Source: Bombardia bombarda
Taxonomy: Eukaryota > Ascomycota > Sordariomycetes > Sordariales > Lasiosphaeriaceae
DNA: 64,000 bases
Direction: 5' to 3'
NCBI GenBank assembly: GCA_030512295.1
Contig: JAULSR010000003.1
Coordinates: 1,674,001 to 1,738,000 of the forward strand
In this document: piece after piece, positions 54,988 to 64,000 of the stretch
Layout: each line of letters opens with the position of its first letter
Position numbering within the stretch: the stretch's first letter is position 1
Position numbers and translations under genes: made by a program
Notes under the pieces: generated by a model
What the model saw: only the letters and a program-made list of their open reading frames with translations
What the model was told of the DNA's origin: nothing
Database searches by the model: none

Positions 54988-57300
54988 GTGGTTGGAGATG
55001 ACGATAAAAATTCTTGTGGTTGTTCGTGAATCGCTCTCACACTTGGCCGTAAACAATCACGACATTTGCACGCGCACACACAACTGACAAAGGAAAAAAA
55101 AAGAGAAGGGACAGAAGAATAGTTAAAAATGGTTAAAAATGAAGACGAGGAGAGGAACCCGCGGCGGCGGGTTCGAAATAGCGTCCCATCTCAGCTCAGC
55201 CCTTCCTGCACCACTGCTGCCACTGCTCCCAGTCTGGTCAAGTCCAGCGAGGTCAGAGGTAGGTGCTTTACACAAGTGCACAGTATAAAAGTTAGGCTTG
55301 GTAGGTTGCTTGCCCACACCCACCCCCCGTTGCCGTTCCACCCCCGTCCGTCCCCCGACATCAGAATCCGACCAGGCCGATTGAACGAACCACTTGAAGG
55401 AAAGCGTTGGTATTGTGGCGTGTGCTGTGCCTTCATTCGGCATCGCGCCATAGCGCACGCGCTGGCTCCGTCGCTTGTCCCTCGCTCGCTTCCCCTTGGC
55501 GGCCAAGCCTGACGACTGACAAGAATGTAAAACTGAATCCATGGAGAGCAGCCATTGCTTCTTTCTGTAACGTTGTCAAAAACCCCCTTTTTTTTTTTTT
55601 TTTCATTTATCAACCACCTCTTGTTTTTGTTTTTGTTTTCGTCTTGCACAAGGTCCCGACAGAAAGATTGATATCGGACTTTGTGTGTGGGTCATGCAAC
55701 AGTGACAGTTGCAAGGGGTTCCATCAAAAAAAGTCTAAAATCCCCATTCCCACTGATAGGGCACGCCAAGACGCGCGGGATGGACATTGGATCACGATGG
55801 ATAGTAAACATCCAGTGGACAGGCACTAAAACAAACGCTGGGATTACCATCCATCCATTCAACACAATCAGTTGACAAAACCTTATTACCGAATCGACAA
55901 CTACGGGCACCTAATCTTCCTCTTCTGCGTGCACAATCGTGCGTGCAGCCACAATGCTCGTGCAGCCCCAGACCGATACGGGGGGCTGCACACCAGACTG
56001 GACGAGATGACTTCTCCAGTCTAGGTGCATTGACGCCACACGTTTGACTACGGGGGCGGCGCGCTGCACCATCACTGCACTGCACACTGCACACTGCACC
56101 AACCGGTAATAAGGAGAAATCCCAATAGTGTCGGGTATCTGCAATAGCTCCAGCACAACCATAGAAACCCCAATCGATTCCAGCACTCACTGCAGCCAGC
56201 AAGCAGCAGCCATTCCATTCGCCCTCCTGCGGGATTCAGTTGAATCCCGTCCTCATCACTCACCAGCGACTGGAAGCTATCATGATGTCTCATTGAGTTA
56301 TTATGCATGGCGGAAGCGCCACCAAAGAGCGCCACGGAATACGCCCGCACTAGCGACGCCACCAAGTTCCCAAAAGGTGTCAGAAAGGTCTCAACAGTTG
56401 AGGGTGGGAAGCCACAACCACCCACCCACAACACACCCTTTCCTACGAGCCCGCCCACCGCCCAACCCCCCCGGCACCCGGCATGGTCCAGAACGCGCCT
56501 AGGCTCAGGGGTGGAGTTGGGGGGAAGCAGCCCACGAATAGACTACACAGTAGAAGCCCCAGAAGCCTTCCCCCCCATTGGATGATCATTGGACCCATTG
56601 ATCGCCGACAGAAAGGTTCGCCGTCATTTTTGGCTGGTCGGCGGCCACCGCTTGGACTGCAACCGTGGGAGGTGGGTTACACGAGGCCAATACATGGGAT
56701 GAAAAGGGCAATATCGTATGCACACACTTTGCAGGCCGGTGAGAGGGACAGTTGCGACAGAGTGGTCGGAAGAGGGGGGAGTGTTGCTGTTGCTGTCTGT
56801 CTGTCTACTAGTCTAGAGTTTACCGGACAAACATTTCCATCTCGGACTTTTCTCTCAACTCTCAAAGAAAATCGAATTACTACCGTCGCTTAGCACAAAT
56901 GCTCGGGATTACCGACTACCTTACACGAGTACCCTAACCTTTCGAAGATGCAAGCATCCAGGAGCGTCTCCTCCGGGATCATAGCCTCGAGAGTCTAGAA
57001 CACTATTACCCTGTACTCTGTACTCTGTATTCGTCTGTATGCAGGAACTGTAGGTAAACAAAAACCCTGCCTGCTCATCACGGCGCCCGCATCAACTTGT
57101 ATGCACATACCCAGCAATCCCAACCAAACTCAGCTTCTCCAAATCACCACCGGGCTTTACATTTCGACCGTCTTACCTCCCCCCATCCCAATACAGATGG
57201 GCGCATCTCCTCCGCTACCCTGGGTGGTCCCCGGCGTCAATGACACAATAGTCCGATATGCACCTGTGGCTCGGCCCGAAGGATTAGTTTGTTAATCGCG

Positions 57301-57341
57301 GGCGGATGGCGGATGGCGGATGGCGGATGGCGGATGGCGGA
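57301..57341. repeat. 7-bp tandem repeat (GGCGGAT)n
   Basis: Five perfect GGCGGAT units plus a partial copy. Confidence 0.9.
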
Positions 57342-57596
57342 GGCGCGCATTATCATCTCACGTACAATCTGAAGCTGGGCTGAGTCTGGGCCTGCCCTGG
57401 TGCCTGCCACGACAAGGTAACCTTTCGAGACCGGTGATGGTTGGTGGAGTTTTGTTGATTTTTTTGTTTCGCCCTGCACCACACCTGGTAATTCTAGGGC
57501 TGGCTGCCCATTGCCAATCACCTAACCAAGGTCCCATTGGTTGCACCCCCGCGCGCGAGCGCAAGCCCCAAGACTTCCTCTCCCCTGCCATGTTGG

Positions 57597-57620
57597 CTGG
57601 CCTGCCTGCCTGCCTGCCTT
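57597..57620. repeat. Short CCTG/TGCC tetranucleotide repeat
   Basis: GGCCTGCCTGCCTGCCT run, five units or fewer. Confidence 0.7.
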
Positions 57621-60600
57621 CCATTGTGGCTTGCCGGGATGGTGGTTACTTGCAGTTTACCGGTGTGCAAGGAGGACAGATTCTATTTGGACACTTGTAT
57701 GTTTAGTGATAATGTTCTGTGTCGGGCGATGATCTTTCTGCTCAATTGTGCTAGTAGCAATAAATGGTGGTTTCATTCACGCCTCTGCTTCCGATAGCGC
57801 ACCACAACAGTACAGAGGGGAGGGGGGGCTTCTACTGCATCAGGAGCTGTTAACGCCGAGATGTTGTTGATGAAGGTTTGAGATCCAGGGTGAAAGCGAC
57901 AGACAACCTGAAAGTTGGGGACCAAAAGTCTAGGTCCATTTGCTCAGTCCCGTAAACAGGTATCAAGCGAGATTTTCTGTTACCAGGGCATGTAGAGCGA
58001 TCAAATTTACCATACTAAAAATAAGGTTCACTAACAGCGGTACATCTTGTCGGGCAGTATCGATAAAATGTATGGAAAAGCGGTGATTTGTAGTAAGTGA
58101 AAGTGGTAAGGTTTTGGGGCAAAATTGCTTTTAGGGCAACACTTTTTGGACCCTGGCTACACTTTGTCTGCGATGCACATAAGTACTAGACTCACTGCGG
58201 CCTTGTGTTTCTATGCAGCAATGGAAGGACGGAGTTGATATCTGGGGCTGCTTGAAGATTCTGCAGGTGACTGCTTATTGCACGGAAAGACCTCAACCAT
58301 CCAGCTGAAACGAAAACCACCCTTATGTGGCTATGATCAATCTTTTTCATCCCATCCTTTAATTGTCACCTAGCCTGCCTAACTGTCTCATTAGGCTAGC
58401 AAGTCTTCCCTTCATACTAGACCACGGTGAAACTAGAACCTGTCACCGGCCGTGTGCATATAGACGGCTTCAGCCCGAGACCTACGGTGTTTGTACGTCA
58501 GCCTTTATGATAGGCTTTGAAACTTTTAGTTCTGGGGAGATTCAGATACTAAACGTTAATTTCTCTCTCATTTCTCACCTGCCTCACCCAGTGTTGACCC
58601 TCAACGACGGCATGAAAACATTCCTTCAAATACTTTAGTAGATTAGAGGGGCTATAAGCTGACTTGGATTGAAGCTTGACTTCAGAACTTTTGCTCATTG
58701 GATGTCCATCTATGATCATCATCCAGTGAAAAGGTCAATATGTTTCACAGTCTTGATCAAAACATCGACGCGCAGTTGCTGCGGGATCTTGAGGATTTGC
58801 ATCACACTGATACCCCTGACAATAAGTTCGATTCAGGTGGTGATGATGGACATCAGACAGAGCACTGAACCCAAGCTCACGGTCTGCAGTACTTCTCCAA
58901 ATATGTTGCCGGTACCTCAGTCATGGGCCCTTGGGCACCCTCCATGATAGCGTGGACCGTGAAACATCTGGGCGAAACTTCGCGTGCTGCCAGCCTAACG
59001 GCAGTCGCTTTGGAAGGTGCCACCGAGGATTCATACCCTCGCGTACCTATGAGTCCGAATAATGTGGAACATGTTGGTAGCACCTTCCTATTTAATCTTG
59101 TCCAGTCATGACAAGCACGACCAAGACAGCTCGCTCCTGCCTTCCTTAAGGCTTCGGAACTGATGGAAGTACCTTCTGGCCTGCTCCTGTTAGTGAACCT
59201 TAATTTTCCTACGTTAGATTTCTGGGGGGACTCTTCTCATAACAGTCTTGCTAGGATGGGTACAAAAGGGGTTCATTTTTCTTGGGGGTGCTACGAGGAA
59301 CTTGGGAGCTTGGTTAGCTATCCCTATCCTACTTTGCTGGCTTGGTCTGGGGGAGCAGGATTTTGATTTGAGCTTGACACAACAGCCGCCCATACGTGTA
59401 TCCTTGCCTACTACTAACGAGTGTTTTGTTATTTTGTTCTCATCATGATTTTGCTCTCTTAGCTCCTCCTCTAGACTAGCCTATCCTGCACAACGAGACT
59501 TCAGCCCGCTGCACAGACGACGACGGAAGATGACACCATTAAAAAGATTAAGGATAACCTTGTATTTATTGCCCTTGACTCCCTCCCATGTGCCGAACAG
59601 TATGGCACCATAGCGGAAACCCTGCAGTATAGATCAAACGGCAGGACTTGGTCTGCTTGCATATCTTGGCCAATTTCCCCGCAAAATCACCCAAGATTTT
59701 CACAGGACGGAAGATCTGGGGGAGAGAACAAGGGCATGGATTGAAGGAGAGAACAACCATGCCGGCGGAGTTTTATGTGCCCACCTATAGTTACCGGTAC
59801 CGGTCCAGCACTAGACCCAGTCTTCTACCCTTGTCAAATCGGGAGATGCAATGCCGCCCCCATAATGTGACGCAGATTAGCCTGCCTGGGATGCACCATT
59901 TTCGCGTGGCCTGTTGGTCAAGGCCCTGCTCTTGATCACAACACAAATGTCAACTCTTCGACTTTTAATCGACTAAGCCGTCCTAGATGCTGTCAATATA
60001 TCTGGCCCATATATCACGATTTGCTGGACAGTACTCCTTTGTCGGTTTGGTGCCGCCCATCATCTCCTGGATTGAACTCTCCTTCCATATCGCCGTGTCA
60101 TCGACCCTTCGGAGCTACCAAAGGAAGCTCGCATGTTGCAACATTAAATCGGTAGATCGGCAACCCCCGAACCAGCTTTCACACTATTCTGTTCTGTGCT
60201 TTCTGGGTGGTCAAGCGCATGACGTCTGCGGAACATGACATCTGGCGCAAACATCAGAGAACTTGGGGATCCTCTCCTCTGCCGGGTCGAGCAATTTGCA
60301 TTTACCCGCGCCTCCACAGAGCAGCACGGCAATATCCTCGAATTTATTACCTTCTTGCCCCTAGATCGGGTAAAAAGCGCGACATTTCTCTCGGGCACGA
60401 AGAAGGTACAAAAGGCTGGGTCCACTCGCGGCCTGTCAAAGCGACAAAAGTTTGAAGTGGACTTTTGTTGCTGCCGCACCCGGGCCAAGATGGGTTAGGA
60501 AGTTGACCACATTGCTTCAACCCAATGTGCTGACTGCAGTTTGCTTCGAGGCTGCGCGGGTAATGGTTAGCCAAGGCACCGCTACATATACCGACAGGCA

Positions 60601-61325
60601 ATTCTCACCTTTGCTTGACGATCCTGTTGCTCATCTGGCTCATAATGACCTCACAGCGGGACGGAAACCTCATTTTCCCTTTTTCGAGACCTCGGGTGTA
60701 GGCAGAAGGGAAGTCATTTCGTCTCTTTCTTAGGGTTTCTTGGCGAATGCAATACGCGATCACGAACACCCCCTCTATCGCGAGAGTCGTTTTATGTGCT
60801 TGCCGCGGTACTGGCAGCAGACGTACAAGACCACCACACAGGGAGCAGGGTGTCAATCTCGATGAACAGCTGCTGCTGCATGCTGCAGACAACCCCCATT
60901 TACTCGTTCCTTACCCCCGTGACCCCATGATTGGGAAGTGTCCATCCACCCACACCGTCCCGCTCATCTTCCTATATCCCCATCCATCCATCCCACCTGC
61001 ACGCAGGCTGCTTCGCGTGTTACAACTCCCGAGTCTCTGGGTCTGGTCAAGCTTCGATACCTACTTATTTCCCCGAACCCACTCCGCTCCCACCTACTCT
61101 ATAGTCAGGATCTGGTCTGATAAGAAAGATAGCCTGGCAGTCACCCTCCTGATCAAGGCTCACTCACAACGCGACTCGACTACGGGAGCATTCTCCCAGA
61201 ATGCCTTTTGCATTATAGCAGGGCCATGGTCAAACATTCGTTATAGCCTTCATCTCGCCAGTTGTGGAGTAAAAAGCACAACACCCCCTGTTCTCCAGTA
61301 GTACAGAAAGGAGTTGTCCATAACC

Positions 61326-63281
61326 ATGCTGGCCAACGTCGCCTTTGGCATCCTTCTTTATGCCGCAGCATGCCGGAGCGCCCTTGTCTCCGGCAATGAC
61401 ATCGAGGAGCTTGAGATTCAACCACAGTCTGCCACGAAAAAGAACTACGGCCCAGACCCAGACTTGCGCCGACCGGGATACGTGCGACTGCCTGTGTCAC
61501 GACATGTCTTCAACGGAACGGGCAAGTGGCAAGGGGGGTGGCACTGGTCGCCGCCGCCGGGCGTGCCACCGGGGCCTGGTCCATGGCGGACTTCGACTAG
61601 GTCATCCACAACATCACAGACAGCCACCATAAAACTATCAGCTTCTTCGTCGACCCCCACAGGCTCTCAAATACAACCCCGGACACAAACAGATAAGCGG
61701 TGGGGATGGCAGCATCTGGAGGATTTGGGAGGGATCGCATATATCCTTCAGTGTTAGTGATCTATCTTCTCGAGCAATCTTGTGGCCAATCTAGTCTTGC
61801 TCTTCTATAGCTGACAGAAACATATAAAGTGGAGATCGGCACCCCGCCACAAAAGATAAAAGTCTTTATTGATACAGGATCCTACGAGCTGTGGGTAAAC
61901 CCACGATGCAGCACATCAGCCGACGCTGCCCTGTGCCAAAGCTACGGCAACTATTATCCTAAAAATTCCAACTCTTCTTCGTTTGTGGGCGGCAACTTTG
62001 CCGTCACTTATGGGACCGGCGCGGTTACAGGGAGTTATTGGAGTGACATAATGAGTATTGCTTGTATGTTGGTGTTTTTTTTATCTACCTCCTTTCTCCT
62101 TTCGGATGAAACAGAAGAAACTACAAGCGTATAGCCTTTGAATCGACTCTGTCAACCGAGAAGGGGCTGTCTGAGACGAATCTGATGAGCAGACAACTGA
62201 CATATCTGTTTTAAAACTAGCTTTTCCAATTCCAAATGTACAGTTCGCCGTCGCCGACGATAGCAACTATACCTTTTCAGGGATCCTCGGATTGGGATAC
62301 ACGTACCCCTATTCCATCGATTATCCCAGCGTGCTGAACCTGATGGTTTCGCAAAAGATGATCGCGGCACCCATCTTTAGCGTAGGACTGGGTGGTGAGC
62401 AAGATGGCTTCAGTAAGTTCACCTTAATATATGGCTCTAGATGATGTTGGGACACAACGCGTGCCCACAAGTGGCTAACATGATAAAAATCAGGCGAAAT
62501 CATCTTTGGCGGTGTCAACCGCTGGAAGTTTGCCGGCCCGCTTGAGCCCGTCTCCATCTGGCCGCCCATCTCGCAGCAAGATCCGCACTGGATCCAGTAT
62601 GTCTGAGCCCTCCCTTTTCTCCTTCTATACATCATCAATATCAAACAACCCCAGCCCCAACCCCTAACCCGACCACCTCACAGATACTGGATCAACGTCA
62701 CCTCAGTCGGCATGACCAAGCCCAACCAGCTGCCCGTCGTCTACACGCCCCGCGACGCCTTCACCATGCCGACCCTAATCGACACGGGCTCAACGCTCTC
62801 GTATATCCGCGAGGACCTTGTCGCGCAGATCGGGCAGCAGTTCCAGGCGGTCGTCGACAACGCGGGCAACTATCTCGTCGACTGCGCGTACCGCAACCGC
62901 AGCGGGACTGTCGACTTTGGATTTAATCGCGGGAGGATGGTGATCAATGTTCGGTATAAGGACTTTATCTATCAGCAGTATCCTGGGCACTGCATGTTGG
63001 GGGTGCAGCCGGCTGATGTGGGGAGCACGAATTACGTGCTGGGGGATACGTTTATCAGGGGGCTTATTGTAAGTTTCATTTCCTTGTTCTTTTGTCTCTG
63101 TTAAGAGTTTGTGTAGGAGTGGATCTGTGACACGACCGTGATGCTGACTGGGTATGATACAGTGGTGTTTGACCAGCAGTCGGATGTTATCTGGATGAAC
63201 CAGTATTACAACTGCGGCGACGGCGTTACGAGCGTGGGATTGTCTGCTGGAGATTCGCGGAATATTGTTGGCGCATGTTGA
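61326..63281 (+). CDS. Secreted pepsin-like aspartic protease (family A1)
   Basis: Exons 61326-61752, 61830-62063, 62221-62412, 62494-62596, 62684-63068 and 63117-63281, 501 aa. A signal peptide (MLANVAFGILLYAAACRSAL) precedes a Pro/Ser/Thr-rich pro-segment. The lobes follow: LEIGTPPQKIKVFIDTGSYELWV (catalytic Asp157), FSGILGLGY, EIIFGGV, then TLIDTGSTLSYI (catalytic Asp352) and YVLGDTFIRGLI. Both DTGS motifs are intact and about 195 residues apart, as in active enzymes. Exon 2 was set at 61830 because AAAG|TGGAG is the only acceptor found that gives an open frame. The last acceptor (63117) adds about 15 residues not expected for the family. A later acceptor (63163) shifts the frame to an early stop, so this end is uncertain. 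No CBM or GPI signal. Confidence 0.88.
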
Positions 63282-63667
63282 ATTTTATCTCTGGGGCGAG
63301 ATACTATCTAAAAAAGACTGAAAGGTTGTTTAGGTCTAGAGAAGCGGGTGAAAGTCGGTGGTGTTGTTTCGAGAGTTACCATGGTTGCTTGCAGAATGGC
63401 GGCGTTGAGAATGCAAGAAGGGGGTTGGAAACTGCGAAGTTTATACAGGCGTATATCTCACGAAGATGAAGATACCATCAAAGAAGGTACTCATCAAATC
63501 AGGTTAAATAGGTACCTTATTTACATGAGACGGAACCTTAATTCCCCAGAAACATGCACATGATAAAAAACCAAGAACATGGGACTCTTGATATTCACAA
63601 TCCAACTCCCCCAAACGCCACAGCGCATAAAGGGTGTCAAGCCAAACGTCAACACCTCAACATCACC
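63282..63667. other. Spacer between convergent genes
   Basis: 3' flanks of the protease and of the dioxygenase; nothing else seen. Confidence 0.5.
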
Positions 63668-64000
63668 TCACAAATCAACCCCCCTAACCTCCTCCCCCAT
63701 CTCCATCTCCCTCGTCCAAATATTCACCCCAATCTTGCCACCCCCGGTGACCGGCAACCCGGCATGCAGCGTCCGCTCATCCCCCCTCATCCCCCCCTTC
63801 CCATCCCCCACCATGTTCTCCCAGTAAATCGCATTCCCCTCCACGGGTCTAAACGTCACCCCCTTCTCCCACTCCTCGTCACAGTCCACAATCCCGGCCT
63901 CGCACCACCGCCCGTCGCTCGGCGCCTCCAAGTGCGGGAAGTTGGTGCCCCCGCCCGTCGTGTCATTAGCCACATACACGTACCCAAAGAAGGAGCTAAT
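63668..64000 (-). CDS. Prolyl 4-hydroxylase-like 2OG-Fe(II) dioxygenase, C-terminal part
   Basis: The frame is open from base 64000 to the stop at 63668 (110 codons), and the N-terminal part lies outside the window. It has the family C-terminal layout: YVYVANDTTGGGTNFPHL, WCEAGIVDCDEEWEKGVTF, GNAIYWEN, then RTLHAGLPVTGG with the distal iron-ligand His, and a basic residue in KIGVNIWTR where 2-oxoglutarate binds. These enzymes hydroxylate peptidyl proline or small substrates in the secretory pathway or elsewhere. Targeting cannot be read from this fragment. Confidence 0.85.
   Translation of the reverse strand: MSSFFGYVYVANDTTGGGTNFPHLEAPSDGRWCEAGIVDCDEEWEKGVTFRPVEGNAIYWENMVGDGKGGMRGDERTLHAGLPVTGGGKIGVNIWTREMEMGEEVRGVDL

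Larger units (their letters stand above)
54988..61325. other. 6.3-kb region without a convincing gene
   Basis: Frames up to about 150 codons occur, but they overlap on both strands and show no domain, splice logic or signal peptide I trust. Contents noted: 5' leader and promoter of the C2H2 gene, simple repeats at 57301 and 57597, and two short plus frames around 58740-59111 that might be gene remnants. From about 61100 it is the promoter of the aspartic protease. Confidence 0.5.

Noticed and set aside
1..64000. tRNA, rRNA or CRISPR features
   Set aside because: By-eye scanning found no cloverleaf-compatible A/B box pairs, rRNA sequence or spaced direct repeats; a tRNA scan would be needed to exclude single tRNA genes.

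Overview
The window is nuclear DNA from a filamentous ascomycete (Pezizomycotina). The signs are short GT-AG introns (about 48-170 bp), Zn2Cys6 and C2H2 regulators, an AA9 polysaccharide monooxygenase, a fungal siderophore N-acyltransferase, an alpha-1,3-glucan synthase and a chromodomain Ty3/gypsy retrotransposon. The class cannot be fixed from sequence alone. Genes are monocistronic, lie on both strands and are separated by long AT-rich or repeat-rich spacers. No rRNA, tRNA, CRISPR array or bacterial-type operon was seen.

Layout, left to right. 1-1347 (-): siderophore N-acyltransferase, cut by the window edge. 1912-7648 (-): complete LTR retrotransposon with indistinguishable 213-bp LTRs and a CTCAG target duplication, inserted in the promoter side of the siderophore gene. 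7826-9342 (-): mitochondrial calcium uniporter. 10094-12229 (+): Zn2Cys6 factor resembling TamA/Dal81. 12875-13880 (-): hemerythrin-like HHE protein. 14484-14910 (-): small ABM-domain protein. 15378-16256 (+): 2EXR-like protein. 17107-18102 (+): reading frame of unknown function broken by two in-frame TAG codons. 18908-20721 (-): Zn2Cys6 protein with C-terminal ankyrin repeats. 21214-22207: possible small secreted proteins, one apparently decayed. 23208-25971 (+): OPT oligopeptide transporter. 27108-34557 (-): alpha-1,3-glucan synthase, divergent across 3.1 kb from 37662-39388 (+), a GPI-anchored alpha-amylase-like protein. 40384-41889 (-): coiled-coil protein. 43856-44569 (+): AA9 LPMO. 46148-46918 (+): unknown protein with Thr/Ala runs. 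47775-50514 (+): sedolisin tripeptidyl peptidase. 51256-52542 (-): single-copy Gag-like gene. 53688-54987 (-): C2H2 factor. 54988-61325: 6.3 kb without a convincing gene. 61326-63281 (+): secreted pepsin-like protease. 63668-64000 (-): C-terminus of a prolyl 4-hydroxylase-like dioxygenase.

The clearest functional unit is the glucan synthase/amylase pair, whose members are known to act together in cell-wall alpha-glucan synthesis in Aspergillus. The secreted LPMO and two secreted proteases fit a saprotrophic or plant-associated life style. The observations most worth a second look are these: the two TAG codons at 17122 and 17395, both in predicted hairpin loops (possible A-to-I editing or decay); the retrotransposon's self-priming signature and GGGAAAC shift site; its insertion in the promoter of an iron-related gene; and the solo Gag-like gene. 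Exon borders were read by eye from splice signals and frame continuity, without transcripts.
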